Positions 32,283 to 43,822 of a DNA stretch of 64,000 bases are shown here, in pieces. The stretch lies in contig CP053418.1 in the NCBI GenBank assembly GCA_013127575.1, forward strand, positions 4,092,001 through 4,156,000. The letters run 5' to 3'. Both the position numbers and the translations under genes were made by a program. The notes under the pieces are model-generated. The model searched no databases, was not told where the DNA came from, and saw only the letters and a list, made by a program, of their open reading frames with translations. This DNA comes from Ramlibacter terrae (GTDB lineage Bacteria; Pseudomonadota; Gammaproteobacteria; Burkholderiales; Burkholderiaceae_C). The number at the start of each line of letters is the position of its first letter. The stretch's first letter is position 1.

Positions 32283-33110
32283 TTATTCGCGATCCGGCCA
32301 CCGGAACAGCGGCGGCTGCTTTCCAACGAAGCGGTCGAACGCCGCCTTCGCGTAGCTGCTGGTAGCGGCGACAGACTGTGCCGCCGACTCCATCTCCAGC
32401 ATTTCCGGCAAGCCGCTTTGCATCGTCGCCAGCAACATGCGCTTCGTCAGGCCGTTGGCCACAGCGGAGCCGGACGCGATCGCCGCCGCAATGCCGTGCG
32501 CCCGTGCATCCAGCGCCTCCGGAGGCACCGACTCCAGTGCAATCCCCAGTTCCACCGCTTCGGCAGCGCCGACCTCGCGGGTCGTCATGATCAGTTCTCG
32601 CGCTCGCTGCAACCCGACCACGCGCGGGAGGGAATAGGTGGCGCCGAAATCGGGCACGAGGCCGAACCGGTGGAAAGCCATGCAGAACCGCACGCGGCTC
32701 GAGACCACGACGATGTCCGCGAGCAGCGCAAGTCCCATCCCGGCGCCGTAGGCCGCGCCGTCCACCGCCGCAACCACGGGGCGGTCCGGGCGGGCCAGGC
32801 CCGTGATCAACGGGTGCCGGGAGCGCATGCGCGCCAGCCGAGCTTCCGGCGTCGCCTCGGCGCCGGACGCCATCCCCCGGAGGTCGCCACCGGCACAGAA
32901 GTGATTGCCGCTGCCTCGCAACACGACGACACGCACCGAAGTGCCCCGCTCGATGTCGCGGACCGCTGCTGCCAATCCGTCCCGGATGCCCGGGGACAGC
33001 GCGTTGCGCTCGGCGGGACGGTTGAGCGTGAGGGTGACCACCCCGTCCTCCTGCTGCACAAGCAGTTCGGATTCGGAGGCAAGTTCCCGGGCCGGCGGCA
33101 TGTTCACCAA
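32283..33110 (-). CDS. Enoyl-CoA hydratase/isomerase family protein
   Basis: This intact 275-residue crotonase-fold enzyme has the oxyanion-hole segments HFCAGGDLRGMASG (about residues 70-83) and AAVDGAAYGAGMGLALLADI. One catalytic acid position carries FGATYSLPRVVG in place of the usual double-Glu pattern, so isomerase or other crotonase chemistry is possible. The ATG region overlaps the carboxylase end by 7 bases. It is the last gene of the Bug-carboxylase-hydratase operon and may act on the carboxylated acyl-CoA. Confidence 0.88.
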   Translation of the reverse strand: MVNMPPARELASESELLVQQEDGVVTLTLNRPAERNALSPGIRDGLAAAVRDIERGTSVRVVVLRGSGNHFCAGGDLRGMASGAEATPEARLARMRSRHPLITGLARPDRPVVAAVDGAAYGAGMGLALLADIVVVSSRVRFCMAFHRFGLVPDFGATYSLPRVVGLQRARELIMTTREVGAAEAVELGIALESVPPEALDARAHGIAAAIASGSAVANGLTKRMLLATMQSGLPEMLEMESAAQSVAATSSYAKAAFDRFVGKQPPLFRWPDRE

Positions 33111-36100
33111 GGATCGATGTTGGGCCGACGCTTGCCCGCTCTCGGCGGGGTCGGCGGCAAGGACCGGATGGACCGCACCAGCCAGTGCCGCGTGTCGGCC
33201 GGGTCAACCACGTCGTCGAAGGCGAGGAATGGCGCAATGTTCACGGCCTTGCCGTGTTCGTACATCTTCGCCACGAGTTCCTCATAGCGGGCCGCGCGCT
33301 GCGCCTCATCCTCGATGGCCGCCAGCTCGGAACGGTAGGCCAGGCGGACAGCGCCTTCGAGCCCCATCGCCCCGAACTCCCCGTCGGCGGGAGATCGCGC
33401 AAACGCCGGCCCGCTGGAACGACCCGCCTCCGATGGCCATGGCTCCCAGTCCATACCCCTTGCGCAGGACCACCACGAACATCGGCACCTTCAAGCCGGC
33501 GGCAGTCACGAACATGCGGGCGGTGTGCCGCACGAGGGCGCGCTTCTCCGCCGTTGGCCCAACCATGAACCCCAGGCGTGTCGACCAGCGACAGAATCGG
33601 AATATCGAAGGCGTCGCACAGTTGCATGAAGCGCGCCGCCTTGTCGGATTCGTCCGCATCGATGGCGCCGGCCGGTGCTGCGGATTGTTGGCCATGACGC
33701 CGATCGTGCGTCCTTCGATCCGAGCCAGCGACGTCACCATCCCCGGTCCGAAGGCCTTGCGAAGCTCGAGCACCGAACCGGTGTCGGCAAGGAGCTCAAT
33801 GACGCGCCGCACGTCGTACGCCCGAAGGCGGTTCTCCGGAACCACGTGACGCAGCGCGCGCTGGTCGGAGCATTCCCACGACGCCGCATCGCCCCGAAGT
33901 ACGCCGGTACTTCTTGGCCACCGCGATCGCTTCCGGCTCGTCGCCAACAACCACGTCGACGACGCCATTGGGCGCCTGCACACCGACAGGGCCGACTTCC
34001 TCCGGGCTGAAGGTACCCAGGCCGCCGCATTCGATCATCATCGGCCCGCCCATGCCGACCGTGGCGTCGCGGGGGTGGCGATGATCACATCGCAGGCCCC
34101 GAGCAGGACGGCGTTGCCGGCGAAGCAGCGCCCGCTGACGATGCCCACCAGCGGCACGAGGGCGCTCAGACGCGCCATGCGCCAGAACGATGGGTTCGAC
34201 GGGTTCGCGCCGCCGATGTTGTCGGTGTCGCCCGGCCGACCACCACCGCCTTCGGCGAACAACACCACGGGCATCTGCAAACGTTCGGCCAGTTCGAGCA
34301 CGCGATCCGTCTTGCGGTGGGCCATGAAGCCTGGGTGCCCGCGAACACGGTGTAGTCGTACGCGAGCACCATGCAGCGTGCGGCTTGGGTGCCGAAGTCG
34401 GCGGCATTCACGCTGCCGGTGCCGGCCACCAGCCCGTCCGCCGGGCTGATCCGGCGGAGTTCATCGATGGAGCGGCGACTGCGCTGCCCGGCGACGGCCA
34501 AGGGCCCGTATTCGAGGAAGCTGTCCGCGTCCATCAGGTCGGCAACGTTCTGGCGCGCCGTGCGCTTGCCCTTGTCGTTGCGCGAAGCCACGGCATCGGG
34601 GCGGCGTTCATCCGACTGCCATGCGTGGCGCTCGAACGATTCGGCAGGTCGGCGCGGACGAGATCGAGGTCCACGGCGCCCCCGGCTTGCTCGGCGTCGA
34701 TTTCAACGTCCATCAACTCCACCGGGAGCAGCGCTTCGCCCTCCTCGACCTGCGCTCCCGGTGCATGCAGCAGGCGCGTCACCCGGCCCTGCAGCGCTGC
34801 GGGCACTTCGTGCTCCATCTTCATCGACTCGAGCACGGCTACGGTGCTGGACCGACCGACCTGCTGTCCGACGGTCGCCGACAGGGTCACCAGCCGTCCG
34901 CCCATGGGCGCCACCACCGCACGGACGTTGGGGGAAGGTCCAGGGCACCGATGTCGAGCGTATCGTGCTGGTCGTCCCCGGCAGGCGCGACTGATGCAGG
35001 CAACTCCGCGCGCGTCTCGGCCGCCGAGACGAGAAGCCGCGGGAGTTCCTCGTCGAGGTAAGAGGTGACCACCGGTCCGGCCTGAAGCTTGCCGTCGCCG
35101 AGAATGGCTTTCAGCAGTCCGAGATTCGACTCCATGCCTTCGATTCGGAACTCGGACGCCGCCCGCGCCGCGCGCGACAGGGCGTCACTCAAGTCGGGCG
35201 ATGGGTGGTGCACGACGATCTTGGCGATGAGGGAGTCGAACGCTCGGCTGGGCGCAAGGCCGGCATATCCGCACGTGTCGACCCGCACGCCCGGTCCGCC
35301 TGGCAGGTCGAACACCCGCAGCGCCCCTCGCGAGGGGCGCGCCGTTCCTTGCGCGTCGAGCGTCTCGAGATTCACGCGTAATTGGACGGCGTACCCCCTC
35401 GGCTGCAGCATATCGCCCAGGCCGGCCTCGGCGAGGGTCGCTCCGCCGGCGAGGAGGATTTGCGCGCGGACGAGGTCCACCCCGTAAGCCTCCTCGGTGA
35501 CGGTGTGTTCTACCTGCAGCCGCGGATTGGCCTCGATGAAGAAGAAGCCGGAACCGTCGGCCGGAACAAGGAACTCGAACGTTCCGAGCGCCCGGTAGCG
35601 CAGTTCGCGCGCAATCAGCACCGCTGCCTCGCGCAGCCTGTCCCGCGTCGCAACGGGCAGGAACGGCGCGGGCGCGATCTCCACGACCTTCTGGTTGCGC
35701 CGCTGCACCGAGCAGTCGCGCTCTCCGATGTGCACCACGTTGCCGCGCTCGTCGCCGGCAATCTGCACTTCGATATGGCGCACCTGCCGGAGCCGCTGCT
35801 CCACGTACACGTCCGGATTGCCAAATGCACCTTCGGCTTCGGAGCGGCAGCGGGCGTAGGCGGCAGCCAGCTCAGCACGGTCCGACACCGCGCGCATGCC
35901 GCGACCGCCGCCGCCTGCGACTGCCTTGATCATGACTTCGCCGCCGGCCCGCAGACTGTCGAAGAATCCCTCAACGTCGCGCAGCGAAGTTGGGCCCCGG
36001 GTGCCTTGAGGAACCGGCACACTCAACCGCTGGGCGAGTGCGCGGGCGCGGCCTTTGTCTCCAAGCAGCCCGATGGTGGAATGCTGCGGTCCGATGAAGC

Positions 36101-36401
36101 GCAATCCGGCGGACTCGCAGTGGGCGGCGAACTCCGCGTTCTCGCTGAGGAAGCCGTATCCCGGATGTACCGCCCGGCAACCATGCGCGACGGCAAGCTG
36201 CGCGATCCGCTCCGCATCAAGGTAGGCGGCGGGGCCGCTGCCCTCCAGCGCAATCGCGCTCGTGGCCGCGAAGCGATGCCGTGCCGCTGCGTCATCACTC
36301 GAATAGATCGCGATCGTCTCGATGCCGAGATCGGCCGCCGCGCGCGCTATGCGGATCGCTATTTCGCCGCGGTTAGCGACCAGCAGTCTGGAGAGCTTCA
36401 T
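33104..36401 (-). CDS. Single-chain biotin-dependent acyl-CoA carboxylase (BC-BCCP-CT), frameshifted
   Basis: Read as one gene of about 1,099 residues. The biotin carboxylase half is intact to about 34930: VANRGEIAIRIARAA, ATP-grasp KAVAGGGGRGMRAV, FIEANPRLQVEHTVTEE. A biotinyl domain follows with the biotin Lys in ESMKMEHEV (about residue 528). The carboxyltransferase half starts near ERHAWQSDERRPDAV with GGGGRPGDTDNIGGANP, GRCFAGNAVLLGACDVI and GYGLGAMAIGGGSF. One missing base near 34648 accounts for the break between BCCP and CT, with no plausible new start there. At least seven breaks lie in the CT half. The acyl substrate is unknown. Confidence 0.85.
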
Positions 36402-36408
36402 CCCCGCG

Positions 36409-37400
36409 CTATTCCGCCTTGATGTTCGAGCGGCGGATCACGTCGGCGAGCAAGCCCGTTTCCTGCTGGATGTGAGCATGGAACTGTTCCGGGGTCGAGG
36501 TCACCACCGGCCTAGGGGCTCCAGCCGGGCTCGCACCGCCGGGTCCTTCGAACTCGCCACGATCGCCTCGTTCACCTTGGAGACCGCTGCGGCGGGCGTG
36601 CCCTTGGGCATGAAGACCCCGGACCAAAATCCGATGTCGAACCCCTTGTATCCCAACTCGTTCATGGTGGGAACGTCCGGCAGTTCTTTCAGCCGCTCCA
36701 TCGAGGACACGGCGAGCGCGCGCATCTTTCCGGCCCTGATGTGCTGGATGGCAGTGAGCGTGTCGAAGCCCATGGCCACTGTCTGGGAGAGCAGCGCGGC
36801 TTGGGCCTCGGAGGAACCCTTGTACGGAATCGACAAGAGCTTCACCCCTGCTTCCCCTGCGAAGAGTTCGAAGGCGAGTTGCTGCACGTTCCCGTTCAGC
36901 CCGGCCGAACCGTAGGAGAGCTGGCCCGGCACCTTCTTGGCCGCCGCTACCAAGTCCGGAACGGTGCGGATGTTCTGCGTCGCAGGATTTTCCGGATTGA
37001 CCACCAAGATCAGCGGCGAGGCGACGATCCGGGTGACTGGTGTGAAGTCACGGTCGAAGTTGTACTTGAGGTCCTTCTTCAGCGTCGGCGTGATGGTCAC
37101 CATGCTGGCGTTCGTGATCAACATCGTGTAGCCGTCCGCTGGTGCGGCCTTCACGATATCCGCAGCGATAGCGCCATTCGCTCCTGTGCGGTTCTCGACC
37201 ACGAACGGCTGCCCCAGCTTCTGCGAAAGCTGCTCCGCCACGATCCGCGCCGCCAGGTCGATCGGTCCACCCGCCGCGAAGGCGACGACGAGCTTGACCG
37301 GCTTGTTCGGGTAGGCAGCGCCTTGCGCGTGCGCACCGGTTGCGATGGTCAGCGCCGGGGCCGCGACGACGGCGGTGCGATTCAGGAAGCCCTTGAACAT
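36409..37400 (-). CDS. Bug-family binding protein, frameshifted near C-terminus
   Basis: This Bug/TctC protein has about 330 residues and a Sec leader (LNRTAVVAAPALTIATGAHA). Family blocks are YPNKPVKLVVAFAAGG, FVVENRTGANGAIA and APADGYTMLITNAS. One break lies near 36515, leaving the tail HIQQETGLLADVIRRS in another frame. It is seven bases upstream of the carboxylase gene, so the ligand is likely the acid processed by that operon. It is divergent from the ADP-forming synthetase across a GTATAC site. Confidence 0.92.
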
Positions 37401-37470
37401 GGTTCTGTCTCCAGTAGTGGTAGGCGATGCACCAGCCGTTCGTTGTCGTAGTATTCGGCTGTACGTGCTA

Positions 37471-37476
37471 GTATAC
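37471..37476. promoter_or_regulatory. GTATAC palindrome, site 1
   Basis: The context is CTAGTATACCGAG in the 108-base gap between the divergent Bug gene (start 37400) and the ADP-forming synthetase (start 37509). It is one of five similar sites in promoter regions between 37 and 55.3 kb. It fits the GT-N2-AC core of GntR/FCD operators. Confidence 0.55.
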
Positions 37477-37508
37477 CGAGAAATACGTAAGTGGAAAAGA
37501 GGCGTTGG

Positions 37509-39608
37509 ATGCGTGATCTCTCCCCCTGCTGAGGCCCGCCTCCATCGCGATGGTCGGCGCATCATCCGATCCCTCGCGCGGCAACGGTCGAACGCTGCGC
37601 TACCTGATCGAAGGGGGCTTCGCCGGCGACTTGTATGCCATCAATCCGCGCCGTAGCGAAGTGCAGGGACTTCGCAGCTGGCCTTCCATCGGCAGCATCG
37701 GCCAGCCTGTGGATGCCGCGATCGTCGCCCTTCCCGCCAATGCGGTGGCCGGCGCGCTGCGGGAGTGCGCGGACGCTCGCGTGCGTTCGGCCGTGGTGTA
37801 TGCAGGTGGGTTCGCGGAGTTGGGCGAGGCGGGCCGACAGGCGCAGGCTGAGCTAACGTCGATCGCGCAGGCCGCCGGCATGCTGCTGTTGGGGCCCAAC
37901 TCGCTTGGCGCCTACGACGCGCGGTCCCGCAGCTTCATGACCTTCTCCAGCATGTTCGAGGAGGGTTTCGCTGAGGGTGGCCGCATCGGGATGGTGACGC
38001 AAAGCGGCGGCTGGGGCAGCCAGGCGCGCGCCCGGCCGCGGACCGCGGCATGTCGATCCTGCAGTGGGTCAGCACCGGCAACGAATCCGACGTCGATGCA
38101 GGGGAAGTGCTCCACAGCATGGCGCTCGATCCGGATATCGACGTGATCCTCGTTTACCTCGAAGGCGTTCGCGACGGAGCGCGGCTGCGCGCTGCCCTTG
38201 AAGCGGCCCGCCTCCAGCGCAAGCCCGTCGTGGCGATCAAGGTAGGCCGAACGGCGGCCGGGCGCGATGCCGCCGCTTCGCACACCGCTTCTCTGACGGG
38301 TGAGGACCGCGTCTTCGATGCTATCTGCCGCAACTTCGGCGTGCACCGCGCCGACAGCGTGGAGGAGTTGCTGGACGTCGCTTACGCTGCCCTGCATGCG
38401 ATCCGGCACTGTCGCATGCCGCGCAACCCGTCTACGGTCATCCTGAGCCCGTCAGGCGGCTTTGCCGTCCACATGACCGACCAAGCGGAACAACTGGGCC
38501 CGGAGCTTCCTCCTCCACCACCGGCCGTCCGGCAGGCCATCCTCGATATGGTTCCCTACGCTTCGGCCGCGAACCCCGTCGACATCACCGGCCGGTGCTG
38601 AACCAACTGGGCGACTTCGGTCATGCCCTCGACATCCTGCTCGAGGGCGACCACTACGCATCCGCGGCGATCTTCGTCGGCATGGCCGGTGCGGCACCAG
38701 CGCTGCGCGAGGGTTGGCTCGAGACGCTGGCGAAGGCTGCCGCGAAGCGACCCGGAAAATGGCTCGGGCTTTCCATCCTTGCGCGCCCGGAGATCGCCGC
38801 GCGCTATGAGGACGCAGGGTTCGCGGTGTTCGAAGACACGTCGCGCATGTTGACGGCGCAAGCCGCGCTGGTCCGCATCGCCGCCGGGTTCGATCGCGAG
38901 CATTCGGCTCAAGGTCCGGCGACGCCCCGGGAGTCGCGGGCGTGGCCGCCTGGCACGGCCTCCGAAGTCGACGCCAAGCAGTTGCTGCGGGAACTCGGGA
39001 TCACGGGGCCCGTTGAAGTGGTCTGCAGCGGTCCCGAGGAGGCGGCGCGCGTGGCGCGCGAACTGAACGTTGCGGTCGCGCTGAAAGTGGTGTCGCCCGA
39101 TATCCAGCACAAGACAGAAGTCGGCGGCGTCGCCCTCGGCTTGCGCGGCGACGAACAGGTGCGCGCAGCCGTGGAGGCCATGGACGCGCGAGTGCGCGCC
39201 GCCTGCCCCGCGGCGCAGATCCGGGGCTACCTCGTCTCCACGATGGCGCCGGACGGCACGGACGTCATGATCGGTCTCCGGCAGGACCCTGCGTTCGGCG
39301 CTTTCGTGCTGTTCGGCGCCGGCGGCATCCTCGCCGAACTGTTGGGTGACGTGGCGATCCGCCTGGCGCCGGTCACGGTGCCGGAAGCGCGTGCCATGAT
39401 CGCCGAAACGCGCATCAGCAAGCTGCTTGCGGGCTGGCGCGGCGCTCCGGCCGCGGACGTGGAGGCGCTCGCTCGGGCAATCAGCACCATGTCGGCATGC
39501 GCGGAGTACTCCGGTGAGCGGCACGACATCGAAGTGAACCCGCTGCGCGTGCTGCCGGAAGGCCGAGGGGTGCTGGCCCTCGACGCGCTGATCGCTCGCA
39601 GCGCCTGA
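37509..39608 (+). CDS. ADP-forming acyl-CoA synthetase (acetate-CoA ligase family), frameshifted
   Basis: This protein of about 700 residues fuses an N-terminal CoA-binding Rossmann domain (SIAMVGASSDPSRGNGRTL), a ligase-CoA domain with the phospho-His region in ASHTASLTGED, and a C-terminal ATP-grasp (VSPDIQHKTEVGGVALGLRG). It activates an acid to its CoA ester with release of ADP and phosphate. The ATG at 37509 gives MRDLSP and then needs one extra C in the CCCCC run near 37525 to continue as LLRPASIAMVG. Further breaks lie near 38025 and 38598. The usual SQSGALG is SGGWG-like here (VTQSGGWG). Confidence 0.9.
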
Positions 39609-39615
39609 GGACTTT

Positions 39616-40395
39616 TCAGCGACCCCTGGAAAGCGTACGGCCGCTTGGCGGGGAACGCGTCGCAGGCCTGCGCATGGTCCTGCGTGCCCCGCAGGAAAGC
39701 CTGCAGGTCGGCCTCGGTCTGCAGGGCGTCTTCGAGGGACGCGGGGCGCCGCGCAAGGGCGCTTTTCGTGGCGGCAATGGCAAGCGGCGCAATGGCTTCG
39801 TACTGCCGCGCCTTCTGCATCGCAGCGTCCAGCGCGGCGCCGTCGGGCACGAGGGCGTCGACGATGCCCATGCGCAGGGCTTCCTCTCCGTCGAAAGGGC
39901 GCCCGGTGAGCAGCAGGTCCCGCGTCACGCCGATGCCGGTGCGCTGCGGCAACGTCCAGAACAAGCCGCAGTCCGCCACCAGTCCCAAGCGCCCAAAAGC
40001 CGCACTGAACCGGCTGCCCTCGGCGGCCACGATGTGATCGCAAGCGGCTGCGATCGACAGTCCGGCGCCATAGGCAACGCCTTCAACGGCAGCGACGACC
40101 GGCTTCGGTCCGGCCGGGGATCTGGCGAATGACGTCGTGCAGTACGTCCAAACGTTGCCGCGCCACCGGGGGTCCGGCCGCTCGGACATCTGCCGGACGT
40201 CGCCGCCGGCACTGAAGGCCTTGCCTTCCCCGGTAAGCACGATGCTGCGGACGCCCGGGTCTGGTTGGCTTCTCGCAAGCGATCCCGCAGGGCCAAGCGC
40301 ATCCCGGTCGACAGCGCATTCAGGCGCCCGGGCGCCTGCAACGTGAGTACGGCAACGGCGCCGTCGCGACGCACCGAGATCGTTCCATCGTCCAT
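39616..40395 (-). CDS. Enoyl-CoA hydratase/isomerase, frameshifted
   Basis: This crotonase-family enzyme of about 260 residues has the oxyanion segments AFSAGGDVRQMSE and AAVEGVAYGAGLSIAAACDH. The helix FWTLPQRTGIGVTRDLLLTG sits at the active site. One break is near 40265. The C-terminal FPAKRPYAFQG runs past the expected stop; removing one G from the GGGG near 39622 gives QGR and a stop at 39616. It is convergent with the ADP-forming synthetase and divergent from the next Bug gene. Confidence 0.88.
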
Positions 40396-40430
40396 GGATC
40401 CTCCAACGCCATGTCCATCACGGCATGCAA

Positions 40431-40440
40431 CAGTATACTG
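40431..40440. promoter_or_regulatory. GTATAC palindrome, site 2
   Basis: CAGTATACTG is a perfect 10-base palindrome between the divergent hydratase (start 40395) and Bug gene (start 40468). It lies 28 bases before the Bug ATG. It belongs to the same motif set as the site at 37471. Confidence 0.6.
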
Positions 40441-40467
40441 ATGCATCCTTCATCGCCGGGAGTGTTC

Positions 40468-41425
40468 ATGCGCACCGCTGCTCGCCTCTTTGTTCTCTTG
40501 CTTGCGCTGGCATGCCACTTGGCTTTCGCCCGGGAGTTCCCGACCAAGCCCCTACGGCTGCTGGTCGGCTATGCGCCGGGCGGGCCGTCAGACGCCATCG
40601 CCCGGGCGATCGCCCGCGAGCTCGAAACCGAGTTGAAGCAGCCGGTGGTTGTCGAGAACAAGGCTGGGGCGGCCGGCATCATTTCGCTCGAGGCGCTTAC
40701 CCAGAGTCCCGCCGACGGGTACACCCTCGGCCTCCTGAGCAACTCGACGACGACCGCACTGCACTTCGGCAACAAACCGCTGGATGTGGACCGGCGCGCC
40801 ACCGTGTTAGCGCAGTTCGTCGCCACGCGCCTGATTCTTGCCGTGAATCCCAAGGTGGTCGACGTCCGCAGTCTGGCTCAGTTCATCGCGCACGCCAAGG
40901 GCAAGCCGGGGCTCACGTACACCAGCTCGGGCCAAGGCAGCCCGGGTCACCCGGGCATGGAGCTGTTCGCACGCCAGAAGGGCCTTCAGTTCACCCACGT
41001 GCCATACCGCGGCAGCGCGCCGGCGATGCAGGACGTGGTGGCCGGACGGGTCGGGATCGTGGTGGTCGATGCGTCCACGGCGGCGCCTTTCATCGCGTCG
41101 GGCGACCTCCGGCCCGTGGTCACCGTTTCCACCGCGCGCGCTCCCGGCCTTCCGGACCTGCCGACGGCGCTGGAGCAGGGGAGCTGGCGTTCCAGATCGA
41201 TTCCACCATGAGCTTGGTGGTGCCTCCCGGCACGCCCCGGCAGTGGCGGAGCGACTGCGAGTGGCGCTCCGGCGGGCCGTCCACAGCGACGGGTTCGAAG
41301 CCCACGCGCGCCGGGCGGGCAACGCGGTGGCACGGATGGATGCAGCGGACTACAAGGGCTGGCTCCAGCGCGATTTCGAGCGCTGGGGCAAGGTGATTCG
41401 CGACGCGGGGATCGTCGCGAACTGA
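40468..41425 (+). CDS. Bug-family binding protein, frameshifted near C-terminus
   Basis: This periplasmic Bug protein has about 319 residues and a Sec leader (MRTAARLFVLLLALACHLAF) cleaved near FARE. Family blocks are FPTKPLRLLVGYAPGG, VVVENKAGAAGI and SPADGYTLGL. The internal TYTSSGQGSPGHPGMELF is the ligand-loop region. I chose the ATG at 40468 because it has a GGGAG site and a good leader. Breaks lie near 41178 and 41240. It is convergent with the PrpB-like gene. Confidence 0.9.
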
Positions 41426-41436
41426 CCTGCCTCACC

Positions 41437-42318
41437 TCAACCCGGGCGCTTGGCGAACAGCTGGTCGAGCTTGTCCTCGTAGCTGTGGTAGTCGAGGTAC
41501 TTGTACAGGTCGGCGCGCGATTGCATGTGGGGCACCAGCGAGCCCTGAGTGCCTTCCTCGCGCAGCGTCTCGTAGAACCGCAGCGCCGCAGCGTTCATCA
41601 TCCGGTAGGCCCCGCAGCAGTACAGCGCCATGTCGACGCCGACCTTGCCGATCTCCTGGAGCGTGAACAGCGGCGTCTGGCCGAACTCGGTCAGGTTGGC
41701 AAGGATGGGGACGTCAATCGCCGCGCGCACTTGGGCGTAGTCCTGCAACGAACCCATCGCCTCGGGAAAGATCATGTCCGCGCCCGCCTCGCAGTAGGCC
41801 CCCGCCCTGTCGATGGCCGCCTGCAGCCCGTGCGAAGCCGCGGCGTCCGTGCGCGCCATGATGACGAAGCTGGCGTCGGTGCGCGCGTCCACCGCGGCCT
41901 TGATGCGGTCGACCATTTCGGCGGTGTCGACGACCTCCTTACCCGGACGGTGGCCGCAACGCTTCTGGCTGACTTGGTCCTCGATGTGGATCGCCGCCGC
42001 CCCGGCCTTCACGAAGGTGCGCACCGTGCGCGCTATGTTGAAAGCGCCGCCCCATCCCGTGTCGACGTCGACGAGGACGGGGAGCGACGACGCGTCCGTG
42101 ATGCGGCGCAGGTCGATCAGCACGTCCTCCATGGTGCTGATGCCCGGGTCGGGCATGCCGAGCGAGTTGGCGGCCACGCCGCCGCCCGAGATGTACAGCG
42201 CGCGGAAACCGCAAGCCTCCGCCATGCGCGCCGCATAGGCGTGGACCGCGCCCGCGATCTGCAATGGCTTCTCTTGCGAAAGCGCTTGGCGGAAGGCCCA
42301 ACCGGGTGTGGATGTCAT
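41437..42318 (-). CDS. prpB: 2-methylisocitrate lyase-like PEP mutase/ICL family enzyme
   Basis: This intact 293-residue enzyme of the isocitrate lyase/PEP mutase superfamily has the catalytic Cys in QKRCGHRPGKEVV (about residue 121), Mg ligands in LVDVDTGWGG and HIEDQ, and SGGGVAANSLGMPD near the N-terminus. All are PrpB-like. PrpB cleaves 2-methylisocitrate to pyruvate and succinate. No prpC, prpD or acnD is nearby, so a related malate-type substrate is possible. It follows the aldehyde dehydrogenase by 10 bases, last in a five-gene operon. Confidence 0.85.
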   Translation of the reverse strand: MTSTPGWAFRQALSQEKPLQIAGAVHAYAARMAEACGFRALYISGGGVAANSLGMPDPGISTMEDVLIDLRRITDASSLPVLVDVDTGWGGAFNIARTVRTFVKAGAAAIHIEDQVSQKRCGHRPGKEVVDTAEMVDRIKAAVDARTDASFVIMARTDAAASHGLQAAIDRAGAYCEAGADMIFPEAMGSLQDYAQVRAAIDVPILANLTEFGQTPLFTLQEIGKVGVDMALYCCGAYRMMNAAALRFYETLREEGTQGSLVPHMQSRADLYKYLDYHSYEDKLDQLFAKRPG

Positions 42319-42328
42319 ACGGTACGCC

Positions 42329-43800
42329 TCAGGTCTTGACTGCGAACGCATCGAAATCTTCGCCGGAAAAGTCGATCATCACGTTCTTGGGTGCGAGGTA
42401 GCCGTCCAGCGCCGCCTCGCCCCGCTCCCGGCCGAAGCCGCTTTGCTTCACACCACCGAACGGCGCCTGCACGGCGAGGGACCGGTACGTATTGACCCAG
42501 ACCTGCCCCACCCGCAGTTCGCGCGTCACCCGCAACGTGCGCGGCAAGTTCTGCGTCCAGACCCCCGCCGCCAGCCCGTAAGGCGAGTCGTTCGCGATGC
42601 CGATCGCCTCCTCCTCCGTGTCGAATGGAATGACGGACAGGACCGGGCCGAACACCTCTTCGCGCGCAATTCCCATGCGGTTGTCCACGTGGTCGAACAC
42701 GGTGGGCTCGATGAAGAAGCCGCCTGCCAGCTCGCCGGCCGTCGCCGCCTTGCCGCCCGCGACCAGCTGGGCGCCTTCAGCACGCGCGGCCTCGATGCTG
42801 CGCAGGATGCGCGCGAACTGCGGCTCGTTGGCCGCCGTTCCCATCTCGGTCGCCGGGCTGAGCGGATTACCCATGCGGATCGCGCCGGCCCGCTGCGCGA
42901 GACGTTCGACCATCCGGCCGTGGATACCCCGTTGCACGAGCAACCTTGATCCGGCAATGCAGGTCTGGCCCGTGGCGGCGAAGATGCCGGCGAGCGCTCC
43001 CGACACTGCCTTGTCGAAGTCGGCGTCGTCGAAGATGATGTTGGCGGACTTGCCACCGAGCTCCAGCGTCACCGGCACGAGATTGCGCCCAGCCTGCGCG
43101 GCGATCTCGCGGGCGACGCCACCGCTTCCCGTGAAGCTGATCTTGTCGACCGCGCTCGCGGCCAAGGCGCGCCCGGTTTCGGCCGCGCCACAAACCACGT
43201 TGATCACGCCAGGCGGAAAGCCGGCCTGCTCCACAAGTTTGCAGAACTCGACCGTCGTCGCCGACGCGTGCTCCGACGGCTTGATGACCACGCAGTTGCC
43301 GGTCGCCAGCGCGGGAGCCAGCTTGTTGGCGAGCAGGCCCATCGGCGAATTCCACGCCGTGATCAGCGCAACCACGCCCAACGGCTCTCGGGTCGTGTAG
43401 TCGAACACGTCGCGGCGGTCGAGCGGGAGTTGCGCGCCCCACAGCTTGTCGGCATAGCCCGCGAAGAAGCGGTAGGCGCGCGCCGCGAACACCATCTGCG
43501 GCTTCGTCTCGCGTATCACCTTGCCGTTGTCGGTGCTCTCGAGCGTCCCCATGTGCGCAGCTGCGGCTTCGAGCAGGTCGGCGAGCCGGACCATCAGCCG
43601 GCCGCGCTCCACGCCGCTGGTCTTGCGCCAGGTCGAATCGAACGCCTGCCGCGCGGCGGCAACGGCCGCCGCGACGTCCTCGTCGCCCGCCTGCGCCACG
43701 GTGGCCCGGCGGTTCGATCGAAAGGATTGATGGTCTCGAACCGTGCGCCTGACCGGCTCTCGGTGAATCGGCCGTCGATGAACAGGGGAAAGTGCTGCAT
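42329..43800 (-). CDS. NAD(P)-dependent aldehyde dehydrogenase, frameshifted
   Basis: This ALDH-superfamily enzyme has about 490 residues. The catalytic Cys is in TGQTCIAGSR (about residue 281), the general-base Glu in TLELGGKSAN, and the NAD-binding segment is ISFTGSGGVAREIA. WNSPMGLLANKLAPALATGN is the classical N-terminal signature. One break lies near 43715, 30 residues into the protein. It lies in the thiolase-Bug-epimerase-ALDH-prpB operon and probably oxidises an aldehyde from aldol cleavage. Confidence 0.92.
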
Positions 43801-43822
43801 GCTGCGATGTCCGTTGGGAGCC

